Shown in pieces: positions 42,370 through 51,228 of a DNA stretch of 64,000 nucleotides. Source of the DNA: Bradyrhizobium sp. dw_411. Its GTDB lineage: Bacteria; Pseudomonadota; Alphaproteobacteria; Rhizobiales; Xanthobacteraceae. The first letter of the stretch is position 1. Each line of letters opens with the position of its first letter. The DNA is taken from contig NZ_JAAVUY010000002.1 in NCBI RefSeq assembly GCF_018449695.1, positions 310,001 to 374,000 of the forward strand. Direction: 5' to 3'. The notes beneath the pieces were generated by a model, which saw only the letters and a list, made by a program, of their open reading frames with translations, searched no databases and had not been told where the DNA came from. The position numbers and the translations under genes were made by a program.

Positions 42370-43344
42370 ATGAAATCGCTGAAACTTACGATCTGTGCCG
42401 CCGCGGTGATGGTTCTGGGCGCCTTCACGCCGGACCGGGCGGTGGCGCAGGACAAGGTTTCGGTCGGGGTATTCCCGATCAGTTCGTCTTTGCCCTATTT
42501 TGTCGCGCTGGAGCGCGGATTCTTCAAGGAGCAGAACATCGAGCCTGAAACGACCAGGCTGATGGGCGGCCCGCCGAATGTCGCGGCGATGATGACCAAT
42601 CAGATCGAGGTCGCGGCGGTTCTGGTGACGCTCGAAGGCCTGAACGCTGATGTGAAGAAGCCCGGCGTCGCGATGTATATCGGCATGCACAGCCAGACCA
42701 AGGTCTGGAAGATGGAACAATTCGTGGTCCGCAACGGCTTCAAGGCCGAGACCATCGCCGACCTCAAGGGCGCGAAGCTGATGTCGGCGCCGGGGCCGGC
42801 CAATCTCAACACCGCCAAGGCGATCCTGGCCAAAAATGGCTTGAAGGAGGGTGATTACACCATCGATCAGCTCGACATGGGGCAACATGTCAATGCCATG
42901 ACAGCAGGCACCTTTGATGGGGGTTATACGCTTGAGCCCAGCGCCTCGATGATGATCAAGTCCGGCGTCGCGCGGTCGCTCGAGGCGGGGGTGATCTCGA
43001 AATATATCCTCGGCGACGAAGCGGCCAACGCCTATGCGGCGGGTTGCGCGATGACCAGCGATTTCATCCAGAAGCGGCCTGACGTAGCAAAACGTTTCGC
43101 CGCGGCGTGGCGCAAGGCGATCGATTACATCAACGCGAATCCGGAAGAAGCACGCAAATATCTCGCCAAGAACACGTTCACGCCCGACAATGTCGTCGAT
43201 ACCGTTCCGATGCTTGGCTATATCATGGTCGGCGATATGACGCCGAAACAGGTCGGCGAGTTGCAGAAATTTGCCGATTTTGGAAATTCGATCGGGGTCG
43301 TTCCGGAAAAGCTGGATGTCACCAAAATCCTGCAGAAGTACTGA
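42370..43344 (+). CDS. periplasmic substrate-binding protein, NitT/TauT (SsuA/THI5-like)
   Basis: A 324-residue receptor with a signal peptide ending AVAQ (about residue 26). The mature start DKVSVGVFPISSSLPYFVALERGFF (as LPYFVALERGFFKEQNI) is the family hallmark, followed by GGPPNVAAMMTNQIEVA. GGGAG precedes the ATG; a GTG one codon earlier is possible. It heads an operon with one ATPase, one permease and an amidase, behind a sigma-54 promoter. Ligands of this family include taurine, sulfonates and pyrimidines; here a barbiturate- or pyrimidine-like ring is the working guess. Confidence 0.9.
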   Translation: MKSLKLTICAAAVMVLGAFTPDRAVAQDKVSVGVFPISSSLPYFVALERGFFKEQNIEPETTRLMGGPPNVAAMMTNQIEVAAVLVTLEGLNADVKKPGVAMYIGMHSQTKVWKMEQFVVRNGFKAETIADLKGAKLMSAPGPANLNTAKAILAKNGLKEGDYTIDQLDMGQHVNAMTAGTFDGGYTLEPSASMMIKSGVARSLEAGVISKYILGDEAANAYAAGCAMTSDFIQKRPDVAKRFAAAWRKAIDYINANPEEARKYLAKNTFTPDNVVDTVPMLGYIMVGDMTPKQVGELQKFADFGNSIGVVPEKLDVTKILQKY

Positions 43345-43351
43345 GGCGCCG

Positions 43352-44173
43352 GTGACCGCACAGCCTGCTGCAAAGATGGAACTGTCCCGCAATGCCCATG
43401 AGGCCGCGCGGCGCACCGCGCCGCATGTCACAATCCGCGGACTGAGCAAGCATTTTTCCGACGCCACGATATACGACAATTTCGACTTCGATATTCCACG
43501 CGGCAAGCTGATGTCGGTGTTCGGTCCGAATGGCTGCGGCAAGAGCACGCTGATCAACATGATCGCGGGGCTGATCCCGGTCGATGCCGGGGAAATCCTG
43601 TTCGACGGGCAACCGCTGAGCCAGATCAAATTCGGTTACGTGTTCCAGAATTACCGCGAAGCGATGTTTCCCTGGCTGCGGGCCTTCGACAACATCGCCT
43701 ATCCCCTGAAGGTAATGGGGGTGTCGAAGTCCGAGCGTACCGCCCGCGTCGAGAAAATCGTCGCCAATCTCAATGTGAAGATCGACCTCAATCTCTACCC
43801 CTACCAGATGTCCGGCGGCCAGCAGCAACTGGTCTCGATCATGCGCGCGCTGATCGTCGAGCCGGAAATCCTGTTTCTCGATGAGCCATTCTCCGCGCTG
43901 GACTATGAGATGACACTATTCATGCGCGAACAGCTGCAGCGTGTTTTCGTGGAGACCTCGACGACAACGGTTCTGGTGTCGCACGATCTGGAAGAGGCGG
44001 TATACCTGTCGGACCGGATTCTGCTGCTGTCACGCCATCCCGCACGCGCGGTGGAATTCGTCCATTATGACGCGCCGCGGCCGCGCACTCTCCAGACCAT
44101 GTCGGAAGCCGACTTCATCAGCACCAAGGCGCATTGTCTCGAAGTATTCCAGCGCGAGGTTCGCAAGGGATGA
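43352..44173 (+). CDS. NitT/TauT-type ABC transporter ATPase
   Basis: A 273-residue ATPase. Walker A GPNGCGKST (about 54-62), Q-loop VFQNYREAMFPWL, signature MSGGQQQL and Walker B ILFLDEPFSALD are intact. The GTG at 43352 follows GAGG; ATG 43376 is the alternative. Its stop overlaps the permease ATG (ATGA). Confidence 0.92.
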   Translation: MTAQPAAKMELSRNAHEAARRTAPHVTIRGLSKHFSDATIYDNFDFDIPRGKLMSVFGPNGCGKSTLINMIAGLIPVDAGEILFDGQPLSQIKFGYVFQNYREAMFPWLRAFDNIAYPLKVMGVSKSERTARVEKIVANLNVKIDLNLYPYQMSGGQQQLVSIMRALIVEPEILFLDEPFSALDYEMTLFMREQLQRVFVETSTTTVLVSHDLEEAVYLSDRILLLSRHPARAVEFVHYDAPRPRTLQTMSEADFISTKAHCLEVFQREVRKG

Positions 44174-44934
44174 TCGCGCTGAAACGCCTGCAGATATTGC
44201 TGCCCTTTGTCGGCATCGCCGTGCTGCTGGCGGTGTGGTCGCTGACGGTCTGGGCTCGCATTGTCGATCCGGTCCTGCTGCCGTCGCCGGTCTCGACATT
44301 CCGCGCGATGTGGATCGGGATGACCAGCGGCAAGCTCGGCGTTGACTTCCTCAAGACGGTCGAACGCACGATCTATTCCACGGCGATCGCGGCCATTATC
44401 GCGATTCCGTTCGGCATTCTCCTGGGCTCGTCGGAAAAGGTCTATCGCTCGGTCGAGTTTGTGATCGATTTCTTCCGATCGACGCCGGCCTCGGCGATGT
44501 TCCCGTTGTTTCTGGTGCTGTTCGGGGTCGGTGATCGCACCAAGATATCGGTGGCGGCGTTCGGAGCGGCGCTGGTGATCCTGTTCAACGTCGCCTATGG
44601 CGTGATGAATGCGCGCAAGACACGAATTCTCGCGGCGCGCGTGATGGGCGCCTCCCGTCTCAGGATATTGTGGGATGTGATGTTGCTGGAATCACTGCCG
44701 CAGACATTCGTCGGCCTGCGCAACGGCGTGTCGCTGGCGCTGGTGATTGTCGTCGTCGCCGAGATGTTCATCGGCTCGACCGATGGCCTCGGCCAGAGCG
44801 TGTTCGAGGCCCAGCAGCTATTTAATATGCCCGACATGTATGCGGCTATTTTCGCGGCCGGGGCGCTCGGTTATGGTCTCAATCTCCTGTTCCTTACGAT
44901 CGAGCGCCGCTTCGTGCATTGGTCGGGCAAATAG
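44170..44934 (+). CDS. NitT/TauT-type ABC transporter permease
   Basis: A 254-residue inner-membrane protein with six helices. It has LLPSPVSTFRAMW near the N-terminus and the ATPase-coupling loop AARVMGASRLRILWDVMLLESLPQ (as AARVMGASRLRIL). A homodimer would form the pore, since only one permease gene is present in this operon. Coupled to the ATPase by ATGA overlap, and followed by the amidase gene after 9 bp. Confidence 0.92.
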   Translation: MIALKRLQILLPFVGIAVLLAVWSLTVWARIVDPVLLPSPVSTFRAMWIGMTSGKLGVDFLKTVERTIYSTAIAAIIAIPFGILLGSSEKVYRSVEFVIDFFRSTPASAMFPLFLVLFGVGDRTKISVAAFGAALVILFNVAYGVMNARKTRILAARVMGASRLRILWDVMLLESLPQTFVGLRNGVSLALVIVVVAEMFIGSTDGLGQSVFEAQQLFNMPDMYAAIFAAGALGYGLNLLFLTIERRFVHWSGK

Positions 44935-44943
44935 GAAATCCAT

Positions 44944-46353
44944 ATGAGCGAAAGTCTCAGTCGCAAGACCGCCGTCGAACTGGCGTCGATGATCGCCAGC
45001 AAGGCCGTGAGCCCGGTCGAGGTGCTGGACGCCCATCTCGCCACCATCGCCCGCGTCAATCCGAAACTCAACGCCATTGTGACGCTGGTGGCCGACGCGG
45101 CGCGGGCGCTGGCGAAGGACGCCGAAGCGGCGGTCATGCGTGGCGACGCGCTGGGTTCGTTGCATGGACTGCCGGTTGCCATTAAGGACATCACGCCGAC
45201 CGCGGGTATCCGCACCACCTACGGCTCGCCACTGTTCAAGGACAACGTCCCGTCAGAGGATGCCGAAGCGGTGCGGCGCCTGAAAGCCGCCGGCGCGATC
45301 GTGCTCGGCAAGACCAACACGCCCGAATTCGCCGCCGGCGCCAATACCTTCAACGAAGTGTTTGGCGTGACGCGCAATCCCTGGAATCCGGCGCTGAGCC
45401 CCGCGGGTTCTTCCGGCGGATCGGCGGTTGCGGTCGCGACCGGGATGGTCCCGCTGGCGCAGGGGACTGACTTCGGCTGCTCGATCCGGATGCCGGCGTC
45501 GTTCTGCGGCATTGTCGGCATCCGGCCGACCCCGGGATTGACGCCGAACCTGCCGATGCCGCTGGCGTGGGATCCCGGTCAGGTTCATGGGCCGCTGGCA
45601 CGCACGGCCGAGGACGCCGCGTTGATGCTGGACGCTATCGTCGGTTTCAGCCGCGCCTCACCGATCTCGGTCGCGCCGCCATGGGCGAGCGCCCGTGCCA
45701 TTGTCGCCAAGGTTCATGACGTCAAGGGCCTGCGCATCGCGTACGTATCGGATATCGCCGGCATAGGCGTCGAGCCGGAGATTGACGATATCTGCCGGCA
45801 AACCGCGATGTCGCTGCGCGATGCCGGCGCCACGGTAGAGGAGATCGCGTTCGATATTTCCGACGGCAAGTCGCCCTACCAGGCGTGGCGCGGGCTTTGG
45901 ATGGTCGGGCAGCAATTCGCCAATCTCCACCATCTGGAACAATTCGGCGTCAACCTGAAAGGCAACGTCAAGGCTGGCTTCAAGGTGACGCCGCTGGATT
46001 TCGCGGCGTCCGAACAGAAACGCGCGGAGTTGTTTGCGCGCTTTGCCAAATTCTTCGAGCAATATGATCTGTTGATCACGCCGCAATCTCCGGTGAAACA
46101 ATTTCCGGTGGAGATGAATTTCCCGACGCTGATCAACGGCAAGAAGCTCGACAATTACACCGACTGGATTGCCGGCTCGTTCCTGATCACGCTGATGAGC
46201 CTGCCCGGCGGCAGTGTGCCGGCGGGGCAGACCAGCGACGGATTGCCGGTCGGAATCCAGGTCGTCGGACCGCGCTTCGAGGAACCGTTGATCCTGTCGG
46301 TCATGAAGATCGTGCAGCAAATCCGGCCCGTCGGTTGGCCGCCTCACGCCTGA
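44944..46353 (+). CDS. amidase-signature family amidase
   Basis: A 469-residue Ser-cisSer-Lys amidase. K81 (LPVAIKD), the cis-serine in GSSGGS (155-160) and the nucleophile S180 (DFGCSIRMPA, usually GGS) are present. AGGAAA precedes ATG 44944. It ends the importer operon, so it likely acts on a linear amide derived from the imported compound. In an oxidative pyrimidine route the missing step after barbiturase is ureidomalonate hydrolysis to malonate and urea; this enzyme is a candidate, as are the DUF1989 proteins (inference). Its last 10 bases overlap the convergent NmrA-like gene. Confidence 0.88.
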   Translation: MSESLSRKTAVELASMIASKAVSPVEVLDAHLATIARVNPKLNAIVTLVADAARALAKDAEAAVMRGDALGSLHGLPVAIKDITPTAGIRTTYGSPLFKDNVPSEDAEAVRRLKAAGAIVLGKTNTPEFAAGANTFNEVFGVTRNPWNPALSPAGSSGGSAVAVATGMVPLAQGTDFGCSIRMPASFCGIVGIRPTPGLTPNLPMPLAWDPGQVHGPLARTAEDAALMLDAIVGFSRASPISVAPPWASARAIVAKVHDVKGLRIAYVSDIAGIGVEPEIDDICRQTAMSLRDAGATVEEIAFDISDGKSPYQAWRGLWMVGQQFANLHHLEQFGVNLKGNVKAGFKVTPLDFAASEQKRAELFARFAKFFEQYDLLITPQSPVKQFPVEMNFPTLINGKKLDNYTDWIAGSFLITLMSLPGGSVPAGQTSDGLPVGIQVVGPRFEEPLILSVMKIVQQIRPVGWPPHA

Positions 46354-47204
46354 GCCGCGGCGATCCGTGCGGTGAAGTTCTCAAACGAAGCCGGGGGCCG
46401 TCCCAGCAGCCAGCCCAGCACGTTGGGATTGCCCTTGAGGCCGTCGCGCGCATAGGCGCGAAACATTTTTGCCAATGTCTCGCGGGCGTAATCTTCCAGG
46501 CCGGCGCTGCGTGTGCGCGCATCCCAGCTTTCAACGGTTTCGGCCTCGGCGTGAATGGGTTTTTTCAATGCCCGGCCGAACGCCTCCGCGATCTCGATCT
46601 GGCTGAGTGGCGGCGTGCCCACCAATTCGTAAGTCGCGCCGGCGTGATTGGTGCTCGTCAGCACCGTGGCTGCGGCCTCGGCGACATCTTCGAGATCGAC
46701 CAGGCTCAGCCGCGTATCGATCGGGTAGGGCACGCGGTAGATGCCGTCGCGAACCATGCGGTCCCATTCACTAAGGCTGTTTTGCATATAGGCCGTCGGC
46801 TGCAGGATGGTGATATCGAGCTTGGAGCTGAACAGCATTTCCTCAACCCGCAGCTTGTTCCAGTGGTGCGGCATCGCCTCGATCTGCGGATGCAGCACGG
46901 AATGGTAGACGAAGCGTGATACGCCGGAACTCGTCGCGGCATCGATCAGCGCTGTGGCAAACGGCATTTCATGCGGACTGACGTTCGGGCAGATGTGATA
47001 GATCGCCTCGATGCCGTGGGTGGCGCGGGCGAGGGCCTGAGGATCGTCCATCGTGCCGATCACGACGTCATCGGCGCCGATCGTCTTCAAGGCGGCCTCA
47101 TGCGCCGGATTTCGAACGAAGGTGCGCACCAGCGCGCCTCGCGCCACCAGCGCCTTGAGAACCGCCTTGCCGGTCTTGCCGCCTGCGCCTGTGATCAGGA
47201 TCAT
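46344..47204 (-). CDS. NmrA-like NAD(P)-binding protein (atypical SDR)
   Basis: A 286-residue protein with an N-terminal Rossmann motif ITGAGGKTG (4-12), VRNPAHEAAL and the NmrA/HSCARG layout (YHICPNVSPHEM, ILQPTAYMQN). The catalytic Tyr-Lys pair of classical SDRs is not clear, so it could be a redox sensor or an accessory protein. The ATG overlaps the stop of the molybdenum hydroxylase large subunit (ATGA), making it the fourth gene of that operon. It may help cofactor delivery or enzyme assembly, as no XdhC-type protein is present; this is a guess. Confidence 0.85.
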   Translation of the reverse strand: MILITGAGGKTGKAVLKALVARGALVRTFVRNPAHEAALKTIGADDVVIGTMDDPQALARATHGIEAIYHICPNVSPHEMPFATALIDAATSSGVSRFVYHSVLHPQIEAMPHHWNKLRVEEMLFSSKLDITILQPTAYMQNSLSEWDRMVRDGIYRVPYPIDTRLSLVDLEDVAEAAATVLTSTNHAGATYELVGTPPLSQIEIAEAFGRALKKPIHAEAETVESWDARTRSAGLEDYARETLAKMFRAYARDGLKGNPNVLGWLLGRPPASFENFTARIAAAQA

Positions 47205-49543
47205 TGGCCACTCTTCCGGGTGAGTTCAAACACACGGCTCGGGCTGAGCGGAATTTCGAGCAATTCGACACCGCGCTCTTTCAGGTCGAGCGCATCCTCG
47301 ATCGCCTGCGCGAACATCGGGCCGACCGGGATAGCACCGGCCTCACCGGCGCCCTTTATGCCCATGGGGTTGAGCGGCGACGGGGTCACGGTGTGGCCGA
47401 GTTCCATCCGAGGAACCTCGAGCGCGGTCGGTAGCAGATAATCCGCAAGCGAAGCATTCAACAACTGCCCCTGGTCGTCGAAGGCCAGTTTTTCATAGAA
47501 CGCGTTGCCGATGCCCTGCGCGACGCCGCCATGGATCTGGCCGGCCAGAATCATCGGATTGATCACGGTGCCGCAGTCGTGCACCACGACGTATTTCAGG
47601 ACTTTCAGATCGAAGGTCCTCGGATCGACTTCGATGACCATGGCGTGGACGCCGTTGGCGGTCGCGCCCATTGGCGGTCCGAAATATTGCGTTGATTCCA
47701 GTCCCGGTTCGGTGCCCGGCTGAACCGCTCCGCGCATTGGATTGGCCTGATTTGCGAGATCGCCAAGCCGGACGAATTTCTCGGGGATGCCGACGATCGA
47801 AACCTTGCCGTCCTCGAGCACGAGGTCTTCTTCGGAACATTCAAAGAGGTCGCTGGCGAGCTTGAGCGCCTTCTTGCGCACCACCTTGGAAGCTTCGTTG
47901 ACGGCATTGCCTGCAACCACAGCGCCGCGGCTGGCGAAGGTGCCGGCGCCCCAATAGAACTGATCGGTGTCGCCGGTCACGACATCGATGTCGGTGACCG
48001 CGACCCCTAATTGATCGGCGGCGATCTGGGCAAAGACGGTGAAATGCCCCTGGCCCTGGGTGCCAATGCCGGTTGCGATGCTGACCTTGCCGTTCGATTG
48101 CACCTGAACTTTTGCGCCCTCATATGGGCCGATGCCGGTGCCCTCGACATAGCAGGCGAGCCCAAGGCCGAGATGGCGGCCTTGGGCTCGTGCCGCAGCC
48201 TGCTGTTCCTTGAAGGTTTTGTACCCGATCGCTTCCAGCGCCATATCGAGCACCGGCTCGTAATTGCCGCTATCATATTCAAGCGGCTGGAAATCCTGAT
48301 AGATGATTTCGTTCTTGTAAGGGAACGCATCGGCCGGAATAAGGTTGCGCCGGCGGATTTCCGCGCGATCGATCTTCAGTTCATGCGCGGCGAAATCGAG
48401 CAGGCGTTCCATGACAAACACGCCGTGCTGGCGCCCTGCGCCGCGATACGGGGTCACCAGCGTCAGGTTGGTGAACACCTGCGTGAAGGTGCTGTCGTAG
48501 TTCGGCACCACATAGGGGCCGAGCAGGGTGCATTGGCTGTTGATCGGGACCGTCAGCCCGTAGGGATCGTAGGCGCCGCCGTCATGCAGGAAGACGTCCT
48601 TGATGCCGAGGATTTTGCCGTCGCGGCTGAGCGCGATCTCGGCATCGTGAATCTGTCCGCGCTCGTGCGTTGTCGCAAAGAAATGCTCGAGCCGGTCCTC
48701 GATCCATTTGACCGGCCGGTTGAGCTTCATCGATACCCAGGGCAGCAGCACTTCCTCGGGATAGAACATCATGATCTTAGGCCCGAAGCCGCCGCCGACG
48801 AACGGCGCGATCACGCGAACGTTGCGCTCGTTGAGTCCGAGCATGGCGGCAAGCCCGTTGCGGACGAACACCGGCGCCTGGGTGGTATCCCAAATCGTCA
48901 TCTGGTTGGCGCGTGCGTCCCACTGCGCGACCACGCCGCGGGTCTCGATCGGCGAGGAAATGCCGTGCTCGTATCGAAAACGCCGCTTGATGATGCAATC
49001 GGCCTTGGCGGCTGCCGCGGCGTAATTACCCTTGGTCTGCCGGACGTGCGCCGACACGTTGGAGCCGACGTCGTCGTGAACCAGCGCGGATCCCGCGCGC
49101 AGCCCCCGTTCCAGATCGACCACGGCCGGAAGCTGCTCAAGTTCCACGTCGATATCGTCGAGCGCGTCCTCGGCGATATAGCGGCTCTCTGCGATTATGA
49201 TCGCCAGGGGTTCGCCGACATGGCGGACCTTGTCACGGGCCAGCGGGACTTGAGTCCGCTGGTTGAAGACAATGCCGGCAATCGGGGGCGGCGGCACGAG
49301 AAGCGGGCCGGGCTTCCAGTAGTCACCAAGATCCTCCGCGACATAGGCGGCAACCACGCCCGGCCGCTGTCGCGCTTTTGATACATCGATCTTGCGAATC
49401 TTGGCATGCGCAACCTGGCTGCGCAGGAACGCCACATGCAACAGCCCGGGCAATTCGACGTCGTCGATAAACAACGCCTGTCCGGTGAGAAGGCGACGAT
49501 CTTCGTTGCGCTTGATCGGTTCGCCGAATGTGCGGGTAGACAT
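47201..49543 (-). CDS. molybdenum hydroxylase catalytic subunit, second enzyme
   Basis: A 780-residue Mo-MCD subunit. VGGGFGPK (249-256), active-site loop PYRGAGRQ (365-372, as in form II/other hydroxylases, not CO dehydrogenase) and GIKGAGEAGA with the catalytic Glu near the C-terminus are seen. ATG 49543 (MSTRTFGEPI) begins 5 bp after the 2Fe-2S gene stop. The order FAD, 2Fe-2S, Mo and its position near barbiturase and UPRT fits a uracil/thymine dehydrogenase, the heterotrimer making barbiturate in Rhodococcus; the substrate is not proven. Differs from the enzyme at 9774-14187 in gene order and lack of CoxG. Confidence 0.9.
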   Translation of the reverse strand: MSTRTFGEPIKRNEDRRLLTGQALFIDDVELPGLLHVAFLRSQVAHAKIRKIDVSKARQRPGVVAAYVAEDLGDYWKPGPLLVPPPPIAGIVFNQRTQVPLARDKVRHVGEPLAIIIAESRYIAEDALDDIDVELEQLPAVVDLERGLRAGSALVHDDVGSNVSAHVRQTKGNYAAAAAKADCIIKRRFRYEHGISSPIETRGVVAQWDARANQMTIWDTTQAPVFVRNGLAAMLGLNERNVRVIAPFVGGGFGPKIMMFYPEEVLLPWVSMKLNRPVKWIEDRLEHFFATTHERGQIHDAEIALSRDGKILGIKDVFLHDGGAYDPYGLTVPINSQCTLLGPYVVPNYDSTFTQVFTNLTLVTPYRGAGRQHGVFVMERLLDFAAHELKIDRAEIRRRNLIPADAFPYKNEIIYQDFQPLEYDSGNYEPVLDMALEAIGYKTFKEQQAAARAQGRHLGLGLACYVEGTGIGPYEGAKVQVQSNGKVSIATGIGTQGQGHFTVFAQIAADQLGVAVTDIDVVTGDTDQFYWGAGTFASRGAVVAGNAVNEASKVVRKKALKLASDLFECSEEDLVLEDGKVSIVGIPEKFVRLGDLANQANPMRGAVQPGTEPGLESTQYFGPPMGATANGVHAMVIEVDPRTFDLKVLKYVVVHDCGTVINPMILAGQIHGGVAQGIGNAFYEKLAFDDQGQLLNASLADYLLPTALEVPRMELGHTVTPSPLNPMGIKGAGEAGAIPVGPMFAQAIEDALDLKERGVELLEIPLSPSRVFELTRKSGQ

Positions 49544-49548
49544 TCCCG

Positions 49549-50031
49549 TCAACCCCGCATCCGCTGCGCCGCTGCCATCACGGCATCGACGATGTTCTGG
49601 TACCCGGTACAACGGCACAGATTTCCCGACAGCGCCTCGCGCACCTCATCTTCACTGGGCGACAGGTTCTCTTCAAGGAAGGCGGTCATTGTCATGAGAA
49701 TGCCGGGCGTACAGTAGCCGCATTGCAGGCCGTGGTGATCATGCATCGCCTGCTGCAGCGGATGGTACGCGCCGTCCTTGTCCGTCAGGCCCTCGATGGT
49801 CGAGATTTCGTGAGTCTCGGCTTGCACCGCCAACATCAGACAGGAGCGTACCGGCTGGCCGTCGAGCAGGACGGTACAAGCGCCGCAAACGCCGTGCTCA
49901 CAGCCGACATGCGTGCCGGCGAGCGCCAGATCGTGGCGCAGAAAATCGCTCAGCAGCATGCGCGATTCCACGCGACGCTTGTAACGCACGCCGTTGACCG
50001 ACACTGTGATGTCGTGATCGTCAGTGTCCAT
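49549..50031 (-). CDS. molybdenum hydroxylase 2Fe-2S subunit, second enzyme
   Basis: A 160-residue small subunit of normal length with all eight cluster cysteines: C44, C49, C52, C64 and C104, C107, C139, C141. ATG 50031 (MDTDDHD) overlaps the FAD subunit end by 11 bp; a longer frame to 50088 is less likely. There is no CoxG fusion here, unlike the first enzyme. Confidence 0.92.
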   Translation of the reverse strand: MDTDDHDITVSVNGVRYKRRVESRMLLSDFLRHDLALAGTHVGCEHGVCGACTVLLDGQPVRSCLMLAVQAETHEISTIEGLTDKDGAYHPLQQAMHDHHGLQCGYCTPGILMTMTAFLEENLSPSEDEVREALSGNLCRCTGYQNIVDAVMAAAQRMRG

Positions 50032-50899
50032 CGCGCGCCCGTTGAAAAGCTGTTTGCAGGGCTCGCTCGGTGAGAACGCCCGCGACATGGCGCTGATAGT
50101 CCGCCGTGGCGTGAACGCTGCCGCCGGGATCGATCATCGCCTGCACGGATGCTGCGACATCGCAGATCGCTTTTTCGGTCGGTGCGCTCCCGATGAGATG
50201 ATCGGCCGCCGAACTTGCATCGATGGGTGTCTCGCCCACGCCGCAAAACGTCAGCCGGATGTGGGTGCATTCATCCTGATTCCCCAGCGTCATCATGACG
50301 GCGATGCCGACGATCGCGAAATCGCCGCGCCGCCGCGCGACCTCCATGAAGCAGGATCCGGTGCGCGGCTTCGACAACGGCAGTTCGACTTCCACCAGCA
50401 TCTCATCGGGCTGAAGATCGGTGGTGAGGGCTCCTAAGAAAAAATCCGGCGCCTCGACCGAGCGCGTTTGCTTGGTGGTCTGAATGTGGAATCTGGCCCC
50501 GAGCGCCAGCATGATGGCGGGAAGCTCCGATGCTGGATCGGCGTGCGAAAGATTTCCCCCGATCGTGCCGCGGTTGCGGATTTGCGGATGCGCGATATGC
50601 GGCAACGCCTCGGCAATCAACGGAAACATTCGCGCAAAGCCGGCATCGCGTTCCAGGTTGCGATACCGGGTCAGCGCGCCGATGCGGGCGCCGCCGGCAT
50701 CGCCGGGCCGGATGCCGCCGAGGCTTTCGATCCGATTGAGGTCGATCAGGATGGCCGGCTGGGCGAGACGAAAATTCATCGTCGGCATCAGGCTTTGTCC
50801 GCCGGCCAGAAACTTGGCGTCATCGCCGTATTCAGCCTTGAGCGAGAGCGCATGCTCGAGCGAGGCAGCGGCGATATATTTGAATGGAGCAGGCTTCAT
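50021..50899 (-). CDS. molybdenum hydroxylase FAD subunit, second enzyme
   Basis: A 292-residue medium subunit. FAD motifs FLAGGQSLMPTMNFRLA (as AGGQSLMP) and GTIGGNLSHADPASE are intact. ATG 50899 (MKPAPFKYIA) is chosen since the 61 residues further upstream in frame lie in the promoter region and do not fit. First gene of the four-gene operon. Divergent from the THI5-like importer operon. Confidence 0.9.
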   Translation of the reverse strand: MKPAPFKYIAAASLEHALSLKAEYGDDAKFLAGGQSLMPTMNFRLAQPAILIDLNRIESLGGIRPGDAGGARIGALTRYRNLERDAGFARMFPLIAEALPHIAHPQIRNRGTIGGNLSHADPASELPAIMLALGARFHIQTTKQTRSVEAPDFFLGALTTDLQPDEMLVEVELPLSKPRTGSCFMEVARRRGDFAIVGIAVMMTLGNQDECTHIRLTFCGVGETPIDASSAADHLIGSAPTEKAICDVAASVQAMIDPGGSVHATADYQRHVAGVLTERALQTAFQRARDGH

Positions 50900-51228
50900 G
50901 GCGCTCGCGTGCAAGCAATCGAAATGCGGCCCTGCACCATAGGCGAAACGCCGCCTGCAAAGTATGAGGCGGCACCTTGCGCAAGTCAAAAACCGACCGG
51001 TTTTTCGGTCATCTGAAAAACCGATAAGGGCATGTTTGGCCCCGATGGTGATGCTTGCCCACAAATATCTCTGCATGCGCAAACATTGTGCGCGCTATTT
51101 GCTGCGCTGTTTGCCAGTATTTACGCATGGCGCTGGGAATGCCGAAAGCATTGAAGCTGGATGATCCGGACGTTACGCTACCGCGTGACGTGCGAGAGTC
51201 GTTCGTCGCTTCGAGCGAGCTGGTAGGT
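50900..51228. other. 329-bp divergent control region
   Basis: Between the second molybdenum hydroxylase operon and the THI5-like importer. It contains a 7-bp stem GCCGCCT/AGGCGGC (50950-50973), a group of AAAAACCG half-sites (50988-51023) and GCGCA-N7-TGCGC near 51078. If the ATPase gene started earlier (ATG 51127), its right third would be coding. I see no strong sigma-54 match, unlike the other operons. Confidence 0.5.
50988..51023. promoter_or_regulatory. operator candidate: three AAAAACCG half-sites
   Basis: AAAAACC (50988-50994) and GGTTTTT (50999-51005) form an inverted repeat with a 4-base centre, and a third copy AAAAACCG follows at 51016-51023. Located between divergent operons, it could bind a regulator controlling both. 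Confidence 0.45.

Noticed and set aside
48011..49381. 456-codon plus-strand frame inside the second molybdenum hydroxylase
   Set aside because: Antisense shadow of a well-recognised catalytic subunit.
51088..51103. Sigma-54-like GTGCGCGCTATTTGCT before the THI5-like importer
   Set aside because: The near-invariant -24 GG is TG; the sequence is better explained by the GCGCA-N7-TGCGC repeat.
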